DNA of 10,612 bases from positions 1 to 10,612 of the forward strand of contig JAAZNR010000310.1 of the NCBI GenBank assembly GCA_012798155.1, read 5' to 3'. Made by a program: the position numbers and the translations under genes. Source of the stretch: Thermogutta sp. Lineage in GTDB: Bacteria; Planctomycetota; Planctomycetia; Pirellulales; Thermoguttaceae. This document shows positions 1 to 5,691 of the stretch, piece after piece; within the stretch, counting starts at the first letter, position 1, and every line of letters starts with the position of its first letter. The notes beneath the pieces were generated by a model that worked only from the letters and a program-made list of their open reading frames with translations, ran no database searches and was not told the DNA's origin.

Positions 1-158
1 ACAATTCTGCTATCGGTTCTGCCATCGGTGGTCATGCCACATCTCGATCTCGAAGTCTCCGGCCGCGAGCCTGGATTACTAGGGGTCACGCCCTAAGGGA
101 ACGGTCAGCAGTCTACGCGGTAGACATACCACGATTCCGAAAGTCGTCCATACCCCCT

Positions 159-188
159 ATTCGCGAAAATTCGCGTGCATTCGCGGAT
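159..188. repeat. Three 10-bp tandem units, ATTCGCGnnn
   Basis: Three consecutive 10-base units each begin ATTCGCG (159, 169, 179) and differ only in the last three bases. The spacing equals one helical turn. Function is unknown. It could be a stacked binding site or a dispersed intergenic repeat. Confidence 0.6.
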
Positions 189-198
189 TTCGGTCCCG

Positions 199-240
199 CT
201 TAAGATTCACGTATACGGATCCTATACGTATACGTTTAAG
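199..240. repeat. AT-rich inverted repeat
   Basis: CTTAA at 199-203 pairs with TTAAG at 236-240, and ACGTATAC at 209-216 pairs with GTATACGT at 228-235. This leaves an 11-nt loop and a 5-nt left-hand bulge. A competing inner pairing (CGTATA 210-215 with TATACG 223-228) also exists. The AT-rich arms stand out from the GC-rich surroundings. It may be an operator or a cruciform-forming site. No gene start lies close by, so its role is unclear. Confidence 0.45.
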
Positions 241-291
241 GACAACATAGCAGGACGGCCTTGCAATGCCGGGGCAAACAAGGCTCCCTGT

Positions 292-314
292 GCGCGTGGG
301 TTAAGGCCACGCGC
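292..314 (-). terminator. Possible transcription terminator of the sigma factor gene
   Basis: GCGCGTGG (292-299) and CCACGCGC (307-314) form a perfect 8-bp GC stem with a 7-nt loop, about 100 nt past the sigma factor stop codon on the minus strand. No proper U-run follows, so intrinsic termination is doubtful. It could also just be a repeat hairpin. Confidence 0.3.
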
Positions 315-414
315 GGGCCGTTCGCGTTCTAGCCGCCGGGCTATGCGGGGCGGCCTCCGGCTGCCGCTCTTGCCCGACCATCCGTGGTTCCAGGGCCGCC
401 TCGCGACCGGCTTC

Positions 415-1059
415 TCACACGCGGATGTCCGCCGCATCGCGGAGCTTTTTCCGCAGTCGGCAGAGTTTGGCGCGAAGGGGGCCGGCCGGGCAATCCAGCA
501 GCCGCGCGATTTCGGCGATCGTCATGCCCTCCAATTGGAGCTGGAATAGGCGTCGCTCTTCCGCCGTCAGCTTTTCCAGCAATCGGGACAAGTAATCCTC
601 GTTTTCCAATTCCAAGACGCCCGCCTCGTGTTCGTGACCGGCGACCTGAGCGAGTGCCGCTTCGGGAATGGAAGGGACGTTTTTTCGCCGTTGCCTCCGC
701 CAGTACAGGGCGACCTTGCGGCGGATGACCGTAGCCGCCAGGGCCACCAATTGCTCGGGCGAATCGAGCTGGAATCGGCCCGCCCGCAGACCGGGAATCA
801 GCATCCGCTTCATCGATTGCACCAGGTCCAGCGTATCGACTTGGGAACGCAGGAGGGGGCCTAAGGAGACTCGGGCCACGATCTCGAATTTCGGTTCGCA
901 GCGCTGGAGCAGACAGGCGAGCGCGGCATCGCACCCGCCCGCCGCGCGACGGACCAGCTCTTGAAAGTCCATCTCCGCAAAAGGCGGCGATTCGTTTTGC
1001 GGATGCGTTTCGCGGTTCATGGCGTGCAACGGTCGGGAATCAGGCCGTATCGGAGACAT
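415..1059 (-). CDS. ECF-type RNA polymerase sigma factor (planctomycete type)
   Basis: Small alternative sigma factor that would direct RNA polymerase to a limited set of promoters. With the outermost start the protein is 214 aa. Region 2 spans about residues 30-125: DTLDLVQSMKRMLIPGLRAG (75-94) corresponds to the conserved DLVQ segment, followed by the basic VIRRKVALYWRRQRRK. Region 4 spans about 155-210: LTAEERRLFQLQLEGMTIAE followed by IARLLDCPAGPLRAKLCRLR, a clear helix-turn-helix. The DLVQS...RAGRF...RRKVA pattern is typical of the expanded planctomycete ECF families. The start is uncertain. ATG at 1059 and 1020 have no Shine-Dalgarno; ATG at 972 has GGAG directly adjacent. The conserved domain begins around the 972 Met, so the first 29 residues could be untranslated. 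No anti-sigma factor is visible nearby. It is divergent from the ABC importer operon and may share its promoter region. The targets cannot be read from sequence. Confidence 0.85.
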   Translation of the reverse strand: MSPIRPDSRPLHAMNRETHPQNESPPFAEMDFQELVRRAAGGCDAALACLLQRCEPKFEIVARVSLGPLLRSQVDTLDLVQSMKRMLIPGLRAGRFQLDSPEQLVALAATVIRRKVALYWRRQRRKNVPSIPEAALAQVAGHEHEAGVLELENEDYLSRLLEKLTAEERRLFQLQLEGMTIAEIARLLDCPAGPLRAKLCRLRKKLRDAADIRV

Positions 1060-1131
1060 GGGAATGGCGGCAACCCGGCGCGTCGTTCGGCCGCTGCGGC
1101 GTCGAGGCGGGGACGGAACAATCGCCTATCT

Positions 1132-1139
1132 ATTATAAT
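1132..1139. promoter_or_regulatory. Palindromic -10 box, possibly divergent promoter
   Basis: ATTATAAT is its own reverse complement, so it contains a perfect TATAAT on the plus strand (1134-1139) and on the minus strand (1137-1132). It is the only AT-rich island between the sigma factor and importer genes. On the plus strand a partial -35 (GGGACG, 1110-1115, 18-bp spacer) keeps the GAC core. The minus-strand -35 is poor. A plus start near 1146 would give a leader of about 165 nt; a minus start near 1125 would lie about 65 nt before the outermost sigma factor ATG. Confidence 0.55.
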
Positions 1140-1151
1140 GCGGGAATGCCT

Positions 1152-1234
1152 CGGCGGTGTCGGTCGTCGGCGGGGCCGACCTTGCCCCAAGGTCACACCG
1201 CCGTCGTTTGGACCCGCGGATGCGAGCGTTCGCA
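1152..1234 (+). promoter_or_regulatory. Structured 5' leader of the ABC importer operon
   Basis: A 9-bp perfect stem (CGGCGGTGT 1152-1160 with ACACCGCCG 1195-1203) encloses two hairpins that cannot form together: GTCGGC 1166-1171 with GCCGAC 1175-1180, and GACCTT 1178-1183 with AAGGTC 1189-1194. A separate small hairpin (TGCGA, loop GCGT, TCGCA) sits at 1221-1234. Further down, TCCT 1241-1244 and CTC 1247-1249 could pair with AGGA 1297-1300 and GAG 1294-1296 of the ribosome binding site. This resembles a regulated leader, but I could not match it to a known riboswitch. Some pairing is expected by chance in GC-rich DNA. Confidence 0.4.
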
Positions 1235-1290
1235 GGTCGTTCCTGTCTCGAAGTTGTGCAAACCGGGAATCGGTCCGCACATCGGTTGGA

Positions 1291-1300
1291 GAGGAGAGGA
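1291..1300 (+). promoter_or_regulatory. Ribosome binding site fixing the ATPase start
   Basis: GAGGAGAGGA lies 10 nt before ATG 1311. This strong purine-rich site chooses the 1311 start over the longer open frame from 1146, whose upstream part has no ABC-family similarity. Confidence 0.75.
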
Positions 1301-1310
1301 ACTTTCGCAC

Positions 1311-2114
1311 ATGTCGGATGATTCCCCGCTCCTTCGCGTGGAGCATCTTTCGCTTTCGCTGGGGGGACGAACGATACTCCGCGACGTGAGTTTTGCGCTT
1401 CGTGAGGGCGAGTACGTATGCCTGGTGGGCGCGAACGGCTCGGGCAAGACCACGTTGCTGCGGTGTTTGATCGGCTACTATGCTTCGTATTCGGGGAGCG
1501 TCTTGTGGTGGGGCCGTTCGGGGCGGACGTTGTCACAAAAACAATTGGCGCGCCGCGTGGCCTATGTACCCCAGGGCGAGGGGCGATCCGCGCCGTTTAC
1601 CGTCGCGGATTTCGTGATGATGTCCCGCTACCCCCATTGGAGCCCCTTCAGCGCCCCGCGCCCGGCGGATCGCCAAGCCGTCGCGCGTGCCCTGGAAATG
1701 ACCGATGCCTCGCACCTGAGCAGCCGCGTGGTCAGGAGCCTGAGCGGCGGAGAGCGGCAGCGGGTTTGCCTGGCCGCCGCCCTGGCCCAGGAGGCCGAGG
1801 TCCTGCTGCTCGATGAGCCGACGGCATTCCTCGATTATCGCCACCAGGAGGACCTCCGCCGCCTGCTGGCCCGGTTCAATCGCGAATACGGAGTGACGAT
1901 CCTGGCCGTGACGCACGATTTGAACGCGGCCGTGCTGTCGGGCGAACGGGTAATGGCCTTGCGCGAGGGAACCTTGGCTTTTCAGGGCACGCCCCGCGAA
2001 TTGATGCGCCGCGACGTGCTGGAACGCATTTACGCCGCCAAGCTGGTCCTGGCGCCGCATCCGACCGCCGAGCTGCCCATGGTCGTGCCATCCGTGCCCG
2101 AGGAGCAAACGTGA
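1311..2114 (+). CDS. ABC importer ATP-binding protein, FepC/BtuD/HmuV type
   Basis: Cytoplasmic ATPase of a type II ABC importer; it would power uptake of an iron chelate, heme or cobalamin through the adjacent permease. The protein is 267 aa, a normal length for the family. All nucleotide-binding motifs are intact: Walker A GANGSGKT (residues 40-47), Q-loop Gln88 in YVPQ, signature LSGGERQR (144-151), Walker B VLLLDEP (164-170), D-loop FLD (173-175) and H-loop His202 in VTHDLN. The YVPQGEG and FVMMSRYPHW segments between Q-loop and signature match the FepC/BtuD branch, where such ATPases pair with FecCD permeases. Start chosen at 1311 from the strong ribosome binding site. The stop codon overlaps the next gene's start as GTGA, so the two are probably translationally coupled. 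Substrate cannot be decided. btuD, fepC and hmuV are all possible, so no symbol is given. Confidence 0.93.
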   Translation: MSDDSPLLRVEHLSLSLGGRTILRDVSFALREGEYVCLVGANGSGKTTLLRCLIGYYASYSGSVLWWGRSGRTLSQKQLARRVAYVPQGEGRSAPFTVADFVMMSRYPHWSPFSAPRPADRQAVARALEMTDASHLSSRVVRSLSGGERQRVCLAAALAQEAEVLLLDEPTAFLDYRHQEDLRRLLARFNREYGVTILAVTHDLNAAVLSGERVMALREGTLAFQGTPRELMRRDVLERIYAAKLVLAPHPTAELPMVVPSVPEEQT

Positions 2115-3109
2115 AGCGTGCCGACCTGCTCCTCATCTGGGTCTTGCTCCTGGGAACGGCGGTCCTGATCACGGCGCCCCTGATCGGGCCGAAATTACTA
2201 TCGCCCACCCTGTTTTGGTCGGGAGCAGAGAGCCTGGATGCGCGAATCCTTCGCGAGATTCGCATTCCGCGGGTATTGGCGGCCTTTACGGCGGGGGCCG
2301 TCTTGGCCCTGGGCGGGATGACCTTCCAGGCCATGTTCCGCAATCCCTTGGCCACGCCTTACACGCTGGGCATCGCGGGCGGGGCCTCGTTCGCGGCCGC
2401 CCTGGCCATCCAACTCGGATGGATCGCCTCCTGCTTCGGCGTCTCGCTGATCTCCCTGGCGGCCTTCGTCGGGGCCTGCGGCGTGATCCTGCTGGTCTTC
2501 GGCCTGAGCAGGTTCCGCGCGGATTTCTCGACCGAAACGCTTTTGCTGGCGGGCGTCACGCTCAGCTTCTTTTTTTCCAGCATGATTCTCACCCTCCAGT
2601 ATCTCAGCGATCCCACACGGACCTTCCGCATGTTGCGCTGGATGATGGGCGGACTGGAGGGTGCCGCCGGCTACCGCGACTGGCTCGCGATCCTGCTGCC
2701 CGCCCTGCCGGCCGTCGTCGCCCTGGCCGCCATGCGGCACGAGATGAACCTGCTGGCGCTGGGGGAGGAGTGGGCGATCGGGCGGGGAGTGGCCCTGGCT
2801 CGCACCAAGGCCGTGCTCCTGGGTCTGGTCGGTTGGATGGTCGCCTCGGTCGTCGCCGTATGCGGTCCGATCGGTTTCGTCGACCTGATCGTGCCGCACA
2901 TCTGCCGCTTGCTCGTGGGACCCGATCACCGCCGGCTGTTTCCCGTGACTCTCGCCTGCGGCGGGGCGTTCCTGGTAATCTGCGACACCGCGGCGCGGAC
3001 CGTCTTGGCCCCGACCGAGATTCCCGTGGGCATCGTGACTTCGCTGCTGGGCGGCCCGTTCTTTTTGTGGTTGCTGGTCCGAAGATCGCCGAATGCCGGC
3101 GTATCATGA
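2111..3109 (+). CDS. ABC importer permease, FecCD/BtuC family
   Basis: Inner-membrane permease that would form a dimeric channel for a siderophore, heme or cobalamin, driven by the upstream ATPase. The 332-aa length and strongly hydrophobic profile (about ten membrane segments) fit the family. Family hallmarks are clear: RIPRVLAAFTAGAVLALGG (51-69) running into FQAMFRNPLATPYTLGI (72-88); NLLALGEEWAIGRGV (213-227) in the region that contacts the ATPase; and the C-terminal block GFVDLIVPHICRLLVG (255-270), DHRRLFP, and EIPVGIVTSLLGGPFF (303-318). It starts with GTG, preceded by GAGGAG (2100-2105), and overlaps the ATPase stop by four bases. No periplasmic substrate-binding protein gene is present, so that partner must be encoded elsewhere. 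The gene ends 60 bp from the convergent secreted-protein gene, with no clear terminator between them. Confidence 0.93.
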   Translation: MKRADLLLIWVLLLGTAVLITAPLIGPKLLSPTLFWSGAESLDARILREIRIPRVLAAFTAGAVLALGGMTFQAMFRNPLATPYTLGIAGGASFAAALAIQLGWIASCFGVSLISLAAFVGACGVILLVFGLSRFRADFSTETLLLAGVTLSFFFSSMILTLQYLSDPTRTFRMLRWMMGGLEGAAGYRDWLAILLPALPAVVALAAMRHEMNLLALGEEWAIGRGVALARTKAVLLGLVGWMVASVVAVCGPIGFVDLIVPHICRLLVGPDHRRLFPVTLACGGAFLVICDTAARTVLAPTEIPVGIVTSLLGGPFFLWLLVRRSPNAGVS

Positions 3110-3169
3110 GCCGGGCGACTGGGGGGCGGCCGCCGGGGCGGCGTCCCGGCGCAGCCTCACGGCGCAGGC

Positions 3170-4612
3170 TCACGGCGCGGCCGCCTTCCCGTGCAACTCC
3201 TTGAGCATCTCCACGGCCTGGGCTACCAATAATTCGCCCGAACCTTCCGCGCAGCGGGCACTGATCGCTTCGTACTGCCCTTCGGCATAGGCGGAACGGT
3301 GCGGTAGATAGCCCAGCGAACCGTTCGCCAATTCCACGAGAAAGGTGTGGCGGAAGGGCGAAGCGGCCTTGATATTGAGACCCAGCGTGACGAAGACCTC
3401 GCCCGGCAAGGCCACCCAGGCGACGTCGTCGCCAAGGGTTATTACTTGGACCTCGGCCGCTAAAGGTTCGCCCTTGCGGTCCGCCACGTCCAAGACCTTG
3501 TACGCGAAAACCTTGTCCAAAAACGCGGCCTTGTCGCCCTGGGCCGTGATTTCGCGGGCACGGTTCAAATCGTCCTCGCTGATCGGGGCCAAGGGGAGGG
3601 GAACGATTCGGCTTGCCGCTTGCAACGGACCGTTCGAGGTCGGACGCATCCGCATCAGGGCCTTGAAGACGTCACCCGCGAGAACGGTACCGATGCGTCG
3701 CGCCTCTTCCGGTCCCTTCTGCGCGACGGGCGAGCGGACGTCGATGTGGTTGATGTCGCCGGACGCGCCGTTGGCGAAGAGTGTGACGAAGTCGGCTCCT
3801 TTGTTTTCGGCCGACAGCCGGGAGAGCGCGCCCGGGTAGTCCGCGGAAATGAGCGTCCCGCCCGTGGTGTCGGCGTGCAAGGCGAAATTGACATACGCGG
3901 CCGTGGGGCGGCGATCGGCCGTCTCGACGTACAAGACGAGGAGCTCCGGATCGATAGGCCCGATGGGGCGGATGATCTTGGGATTCAGCTTGCCCGGGTT
4001 CCAGCCGACCGACCCGTCGGTCATCCAGAAGCGGCGATTGAAGGAAATGTCGTGTTCCTCGTAACGTGCCACGAAGACCGCGGACGGCGCCCGGCCGCGG
4101 TATGCGGCGGCGACCGCCTGGGCGATTTTGGCGGGAAGCTCGGCTGCGTAGGCGATAGCGATGTCGGACGCCCCGCCGTCCGCGGCGTCGCGTTGGGAAC
4201 CGCGCGGCAGGGACGGCCCGGTGTGCGTGTGCGTCGCGGAAACCAACACGGCCTCCGGGGGGATGGCAACCTCGGCCGCGATCAGGCGTCGCGCTTCATC
4301 CGTGACGGTTTGCGGAATGCTGATCAGATCGCAGGCCACCAGCGCGACCGCCTTTTCGCCGTCGTCGATCACCAGGGCCTTGGCGAAGAGGTCGTCCAGG
4401 ACGCCCTCGCTGCCCCGCGGAGAGTAGTAGCCCGCCATGGGGATGCCGTTCGGCGGCGTAATGACCGCCGTCGCCGCCCCGACTTGCAAGCTCTTGGCTG
4501 GTTCGGCGGCCGCACCCTGACATGCCGAGCCGAAAAACGCGATCATGGCACCGGCCAGGTACGCGGCCGGGATGCGTGCCGATCCCATGGCTATTCGCTT
4601 CCCTCGTCGCAT
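3170..4612 (-). CDS. Secreted neutral/alkaline ceramidase-like protein (N-terminal domain family)
   Basis: Exported protein of 480 aa resembling the N-terminal domain of neutral/alkaline non-lysosomal ceramidases. A signal peptide is evident: MRRGKR, then hydrophobic AAYLAGAMIAFFGSACQGAAA, with likely cleavage after Ala36 before EPAKS. Family blocks follow: TPPNGIPMAGYYS (about 53-65), GVLDDLFAKALVIDDG (70-85), SATHTHTGP (125-133), NFALHADTTGG (242-252), ANGASGDINHIDV (280-292), VALPGEVFVTLG (400-411) and HRSAYAEGQYEA (438-449). From recalled family knowledge, His246, Glu405 and a Tyr near 442 fit zinc-ligand positions, but the first expected His is Leu72 and the catalytic Ser position in GDVSPN-type motifs reads GDINHI. 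True ceramidase activity is therefore doubtful; another hydrolase role is likely. ATG 4612 is chosen because GGGAG lies 8 nt upstream and the signal peptide starts there. ATG 4588 (GAGGGAAG upstream) is an alternative. The frame stays open upstream to 4855, but that part is Arg/Ser-rich repeat. Confidence 0.85.
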   Translation of the reverse strand: MRRGKRIAMGSARIPAAYLAGAMIAFFGSACQGAAAEPAKSLQVGAATAVITPPNGIPMAGYYSPRGSEGVLDDLFAKALVIDDGEKAVALVACDLISIPQTVTDEARRLIAAEVAIPPEAVLVSATHTHTGPSLPRGSQRDAADGGASDIAIAYAAELPAKIAQAVAAAYRGRAPSAVFVARYEEHDISFNRRFWMTDGSVGWNPGKLNPKIIRPIGPIDPELLVLYVETADRRPTAAYVNFALHADTTGGTLISADYPGALSRLSAENKGADFVTLFANGASGDINHIDVRSPVAQKGPEEARRIGTVLAGDVFKALMRMRPTSNGPLQAASRIVPLPLAPISEDDLNRAREITAQGDKAAFLDKVFAYKVLDVADRKGEPLAAEVQVITLGDDVAWVALPGEVFVTLGLNIKAASPFRHTFLVELANGSLGYLPHRSAYAEGQYEAISARCAEGSGELLVAQAVEMLKELHGKAAAP

Positions 4613-4640
4613 GGCTTTCGCTCCCGCCGACAGCGTCGGT

Positions 4641-4724
4641 CTTCTTCTGGCGATTCTCACGCTTCTTTCGGAAATTCCCGTGCTTCTTTCCGAGATTCTC
4701 GCGCTTCTGCCGGGGATACCCACG
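4641..4724. repeat. Four 21-bp tandem units upstream of the secreted-protein gene
   Basis: Units begin at 4641, 4662, 4683 and 4704, each starting CTTCT. The consensus is about CTTCTTTCGGAGATTCYCGCG, and the two middle units are the closest match. The array ends 28 bp before ATG 4612, so on the minus strand it falls in the promoter or 5' leader. Because 21 is a multiple of three, the frame stays open and reads as 7-residue repeats such as ARISERS and TGISERS, but I consider it untranslated. Confidence 0.7.
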
Positions 4725-4826
4725 GTTTGCCGAGCCGAACCGGGCACGGATCGGTCCCCTATCTCGCCGTAAGGGTCGCACAAAGGACCGGCCGGGTCAA
4801 GCGATTTCCAAATTGCCTGTCGAAAA

Positions 4827-4915
4827 CCATTAGAAATGACCCCCATTGCGACCAATAGAAACGACCCCGTTTCGAAGCCATTGGAAATGTCCCCGGATAC
4901 CGACGAGGAAATGTC
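4827..4915. repeat. Array of about 25-bp spaced repeats, CCATTAGAAATGACCCC type
   Basis: Three 17-base copies occur at 4827-4843, 4852-4868 and 4878-4894 (consensus CCAWTRGAAAYGWCCCC). A degenerate fourth core, GGAAATGTC, is at 4907-4915. Core spacings are 25, 26 and 24 bp. On the minus strand the motif reads GGGGTCATTTCTAATGG. The array sits about 215 bp upstream of the secreted-protein start codon. Spacing and length are far too short for CRISPR. It may be a regulator-binding array or a slipped repeat. Confidence 0.65.
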
Positions 4916-4982
4916 GCGGGGTCTTGGATCAAGTCGCGGGGTCTTGGATGAAGTCGTGGGATGTCGTGGGATCTTGGATCAA
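4913..4982. repeat. 20-bp tandem array, GTCGCGGGGTCTTGGATCAA
   Basis: Full 20-base units lie at 4913-4932, 4933-4952 and 4963-4982, with a half unit (GTCGTGGGAT) at 4953-4962. Units one and two differ at one base. The array begins where the preceding 25-bp series ends, overlapping it by three bases. The pattern looks like replication slippage. Confidence 0.75.
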
Positions 4983-5036
4983 AAGGCGGACGCGACGGAG
5001 CGCGTCCCTCCCCACGTCCGAAGTTCGATCCGGCAA

Positions 5037-5108
5037 CCCGAGCCGGCGGTGGCAGCGCCGCGAAGACAGGTGTCTGGGGGCTTCGCTACGCTACGACCCC
5101 AGCCACCC
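5037..5108. repeat. 72-bp direct repeat, copy 1
   Basis: Matches 5234-5305 at 71 of 72 positions; the only difference is A5054 versus G5251. The unit contains an imperfect stem (GGTGTCTGGGG with CCCCAGCCACC, one mismatch) around a CTACGCTACG loop, as in a repetitive extragenic palindromic element. The near identity suggests recent duplication or a dispersed family in this genome. Confidence 0.85.
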
Positions 5109-5128
5109 GGCCGCGCTATTAACACGAG

Positions 5129-5148
5129 CCGCCGGCACAAGCCGGCGG
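5129..5148. repeat. GC-rich hairpin between the 72-bp repeats
   Basis: CCGCCGGC (5129-5136) and GCCGGCGG (5141-5148) form a perfect 8-bp stem with an ACAA loop. The GCCGGCGGT end recurs inside both 72-bp repeats (GAGCCGGCGGTGG), so all three probably belong to one modular intergenic repeat family. Confidence 0.65.
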
Positions 5149-5190
5149 TGAAATCGCCGCAGGAACGTTGCAATCGTGGGTAGCGCTCCA

Positions 5191-5210
5191 CCGCTAGCTC
5201 ACGCTAGCGG
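5191..5210. repeat. Perfect 8-bp hairpin, CCGCTAGC/GCTAGCGG
   Basis: CCGCTAGC (5191-5198), loop TCAC, GCTAGCGG (5203-5210). It is flanked by further GCTAG and GCTCGCG-rich sequence. Its regular form and place in the repeat block suggest a REP-type palindrome rather than a terminator, since no T-run follows on either strand. Confidence 0.65.
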
Positions 5211-5233
5211 CTCGCGCTCGCGCGTTGCGCATC

Positions 5234-5305
5234 CCCGAGCCGGCGGTGGCGGCGCCGCGAAGACAGGTGTCTGGGGGCTTCGCTACGCTACGACCCCAGC
5301 CACCC
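5234..5305. repeat. 72-bp direct repeat, copy 2
   Basis: Same strand and orientation as copy 1, offset by exactly 197 bp, with one mismatch. Sequence before and after the unit differs from copy 1, so the repeat boundaries are sharp. No target-site duplication or transposase is visible. Confidence 0.85.
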
Positions 5306-5417
5306 TTTCTGGGTTGCCGCGGCCTTAAAACGGTACCCGTGCTGCGCCCAAAGTCGAGCGACGGCGGTGGGAGACCGGATTCGCGGCGATGTTGCAGACG
5401 TCGCCCGCCCATGCGAA

Positions 5418-5431
5418 GAGTCGAACGACTC
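5418..5431 (-). terminator. Possible terminator hairpin of the small acidic protein gene
   Basis: GAGTCG (5418-5423), loop AA, CGACTC (5426-5431) form a 6-bp stem about 20 nt past the stop codon at 5452. The two-base loop is too tight unless inner pairs open, and no U-run follows. It may instead be a protein-binding dyad. Confidence 0.25.
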
Positions 5432-5451
5432 GAGGGGAGACCACGCCCAAG

Positions 5452-5691
5452 CTAGGCGGAAGGACGACGGTAGTGCTGGTAGGCCGACAGCACCTCGTAG
5501 AGGTCGGCGGAGATGGTGATTTCTTCGTCTTGGAAATCGGAAAGCCAGGTCCGCTCCGATCGGACGGCATCCACCAAAAGGGGGAGAACCTCTCGCAGCG
5601 GAACGCTGACCACGGAGGTTACGTTGACCGGCTGGGCGGTTTCTTCCTCTTCGGCGGGACCGTAATAGACGCGGAGATGCGACGGCATCAT
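5452..5691 (-). CDS. Small conserved acidic protein, function unknown
   Basis: With the chosen start this is 79 aa, probably cytoplasmic; no signal peptide or membrane segment is seen. Features are LRVYYGPAEEEE (6-17), VVSVPLREVLPLLVDAVRSE (27-46), WLSDFQDEEITISADLYEVL (49-68) and the basic end YQHYRRPSA. The hydrophobic-acidic alternation suggests a compact alpha/beta fold. I recognise the pattern from memory as a small protein widespread in planctomycetes with no assigned role; a database search would have to confirm this. A start at ATG 5691 is preferred: AAGGAG lies 11 nt upstream and the conserved part begins just after it. The longer frame from GTG 5730 would put this AAGGAG inside the gene and add a non-conserved tail. 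It appears monocistronic, with repeat-rich DNA downstream. Confidence 0.75.
   Translation of the reverse strand: MMPSHLRVYYGPAEEEETAQPVNVTSVVSVPLREVLPLLVDAVRSERTWLSDFQDEEITISADLYEVLSAYQHYRRPSA

Larger units (their letters stand above)
1..414. other. Left-edge non-coding stretch
   Basis: No reading frame here looks like a protein. Frames 1 and 3 of the plus strand are open for the first 31 and 66 codons, but their translations are low-complexity and Arg/Ser-rich without recognisable motifs. A small perfect hairpin (GTCTAC, loop GCG, GTAGAC) lies at 111-125. A 10-bp repeat, an inverted repeat and a GC hairpin in this stretch are listed separately. The right part (about 315-414) is the region downstream of the sigma factor gene. 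Confidence 0.5.

Noticed and set aside
1..202. Possible C-terminal end of a gene entering from the left (frames 1 and 3 open)
   Set aside because: Translations are short, biased and without motifs; frame 3 also runs through the 10-bp tandem repeat.
1263..1280. GGGAATCGGTCCGCAC resembling part of a cobalamin riboswitch
   Set aside because: Only a superficial match; it lies too close to the start codon for the rest of the aptamer, and no B12-box-like segment was found.
1146..1310. 55-residue N-terminal extension of the ABC ATPase
   Set aside because: No family similarity, covers the structured leader, and a strong ribosome binding site precedes ATG 1311.
3156..3178. Two CTCACGGCGC copies 13 bp apart at the end of the secreted-protein gene
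   Set aside because: Too short and GC-rich to separate from chance; noted only because the stop codon lies within the second copy.
4613..4855. 81-residue N-terminal extension of the ceramidase-like protein
   Set aside because: It would bury the signal peptide inside the protein and is mostly Arg/Ser tandem repeat; GGGAG sits properly before ATG 4612.
3620..4858. 412-residue plus-strand open frame opposite the secreted-protein gene
   Set aside because: Antisense shadow: Arg/Gly/Asp-rich translation with no motifs, while the minus strand encodes clear family blocks and a signal peptide.
4827..4982. CRISPR array
   Set aside because: Units are only 17-20 bases, directly abutting or with 8-9 base gaps, imperfect, and there are no cas genes.
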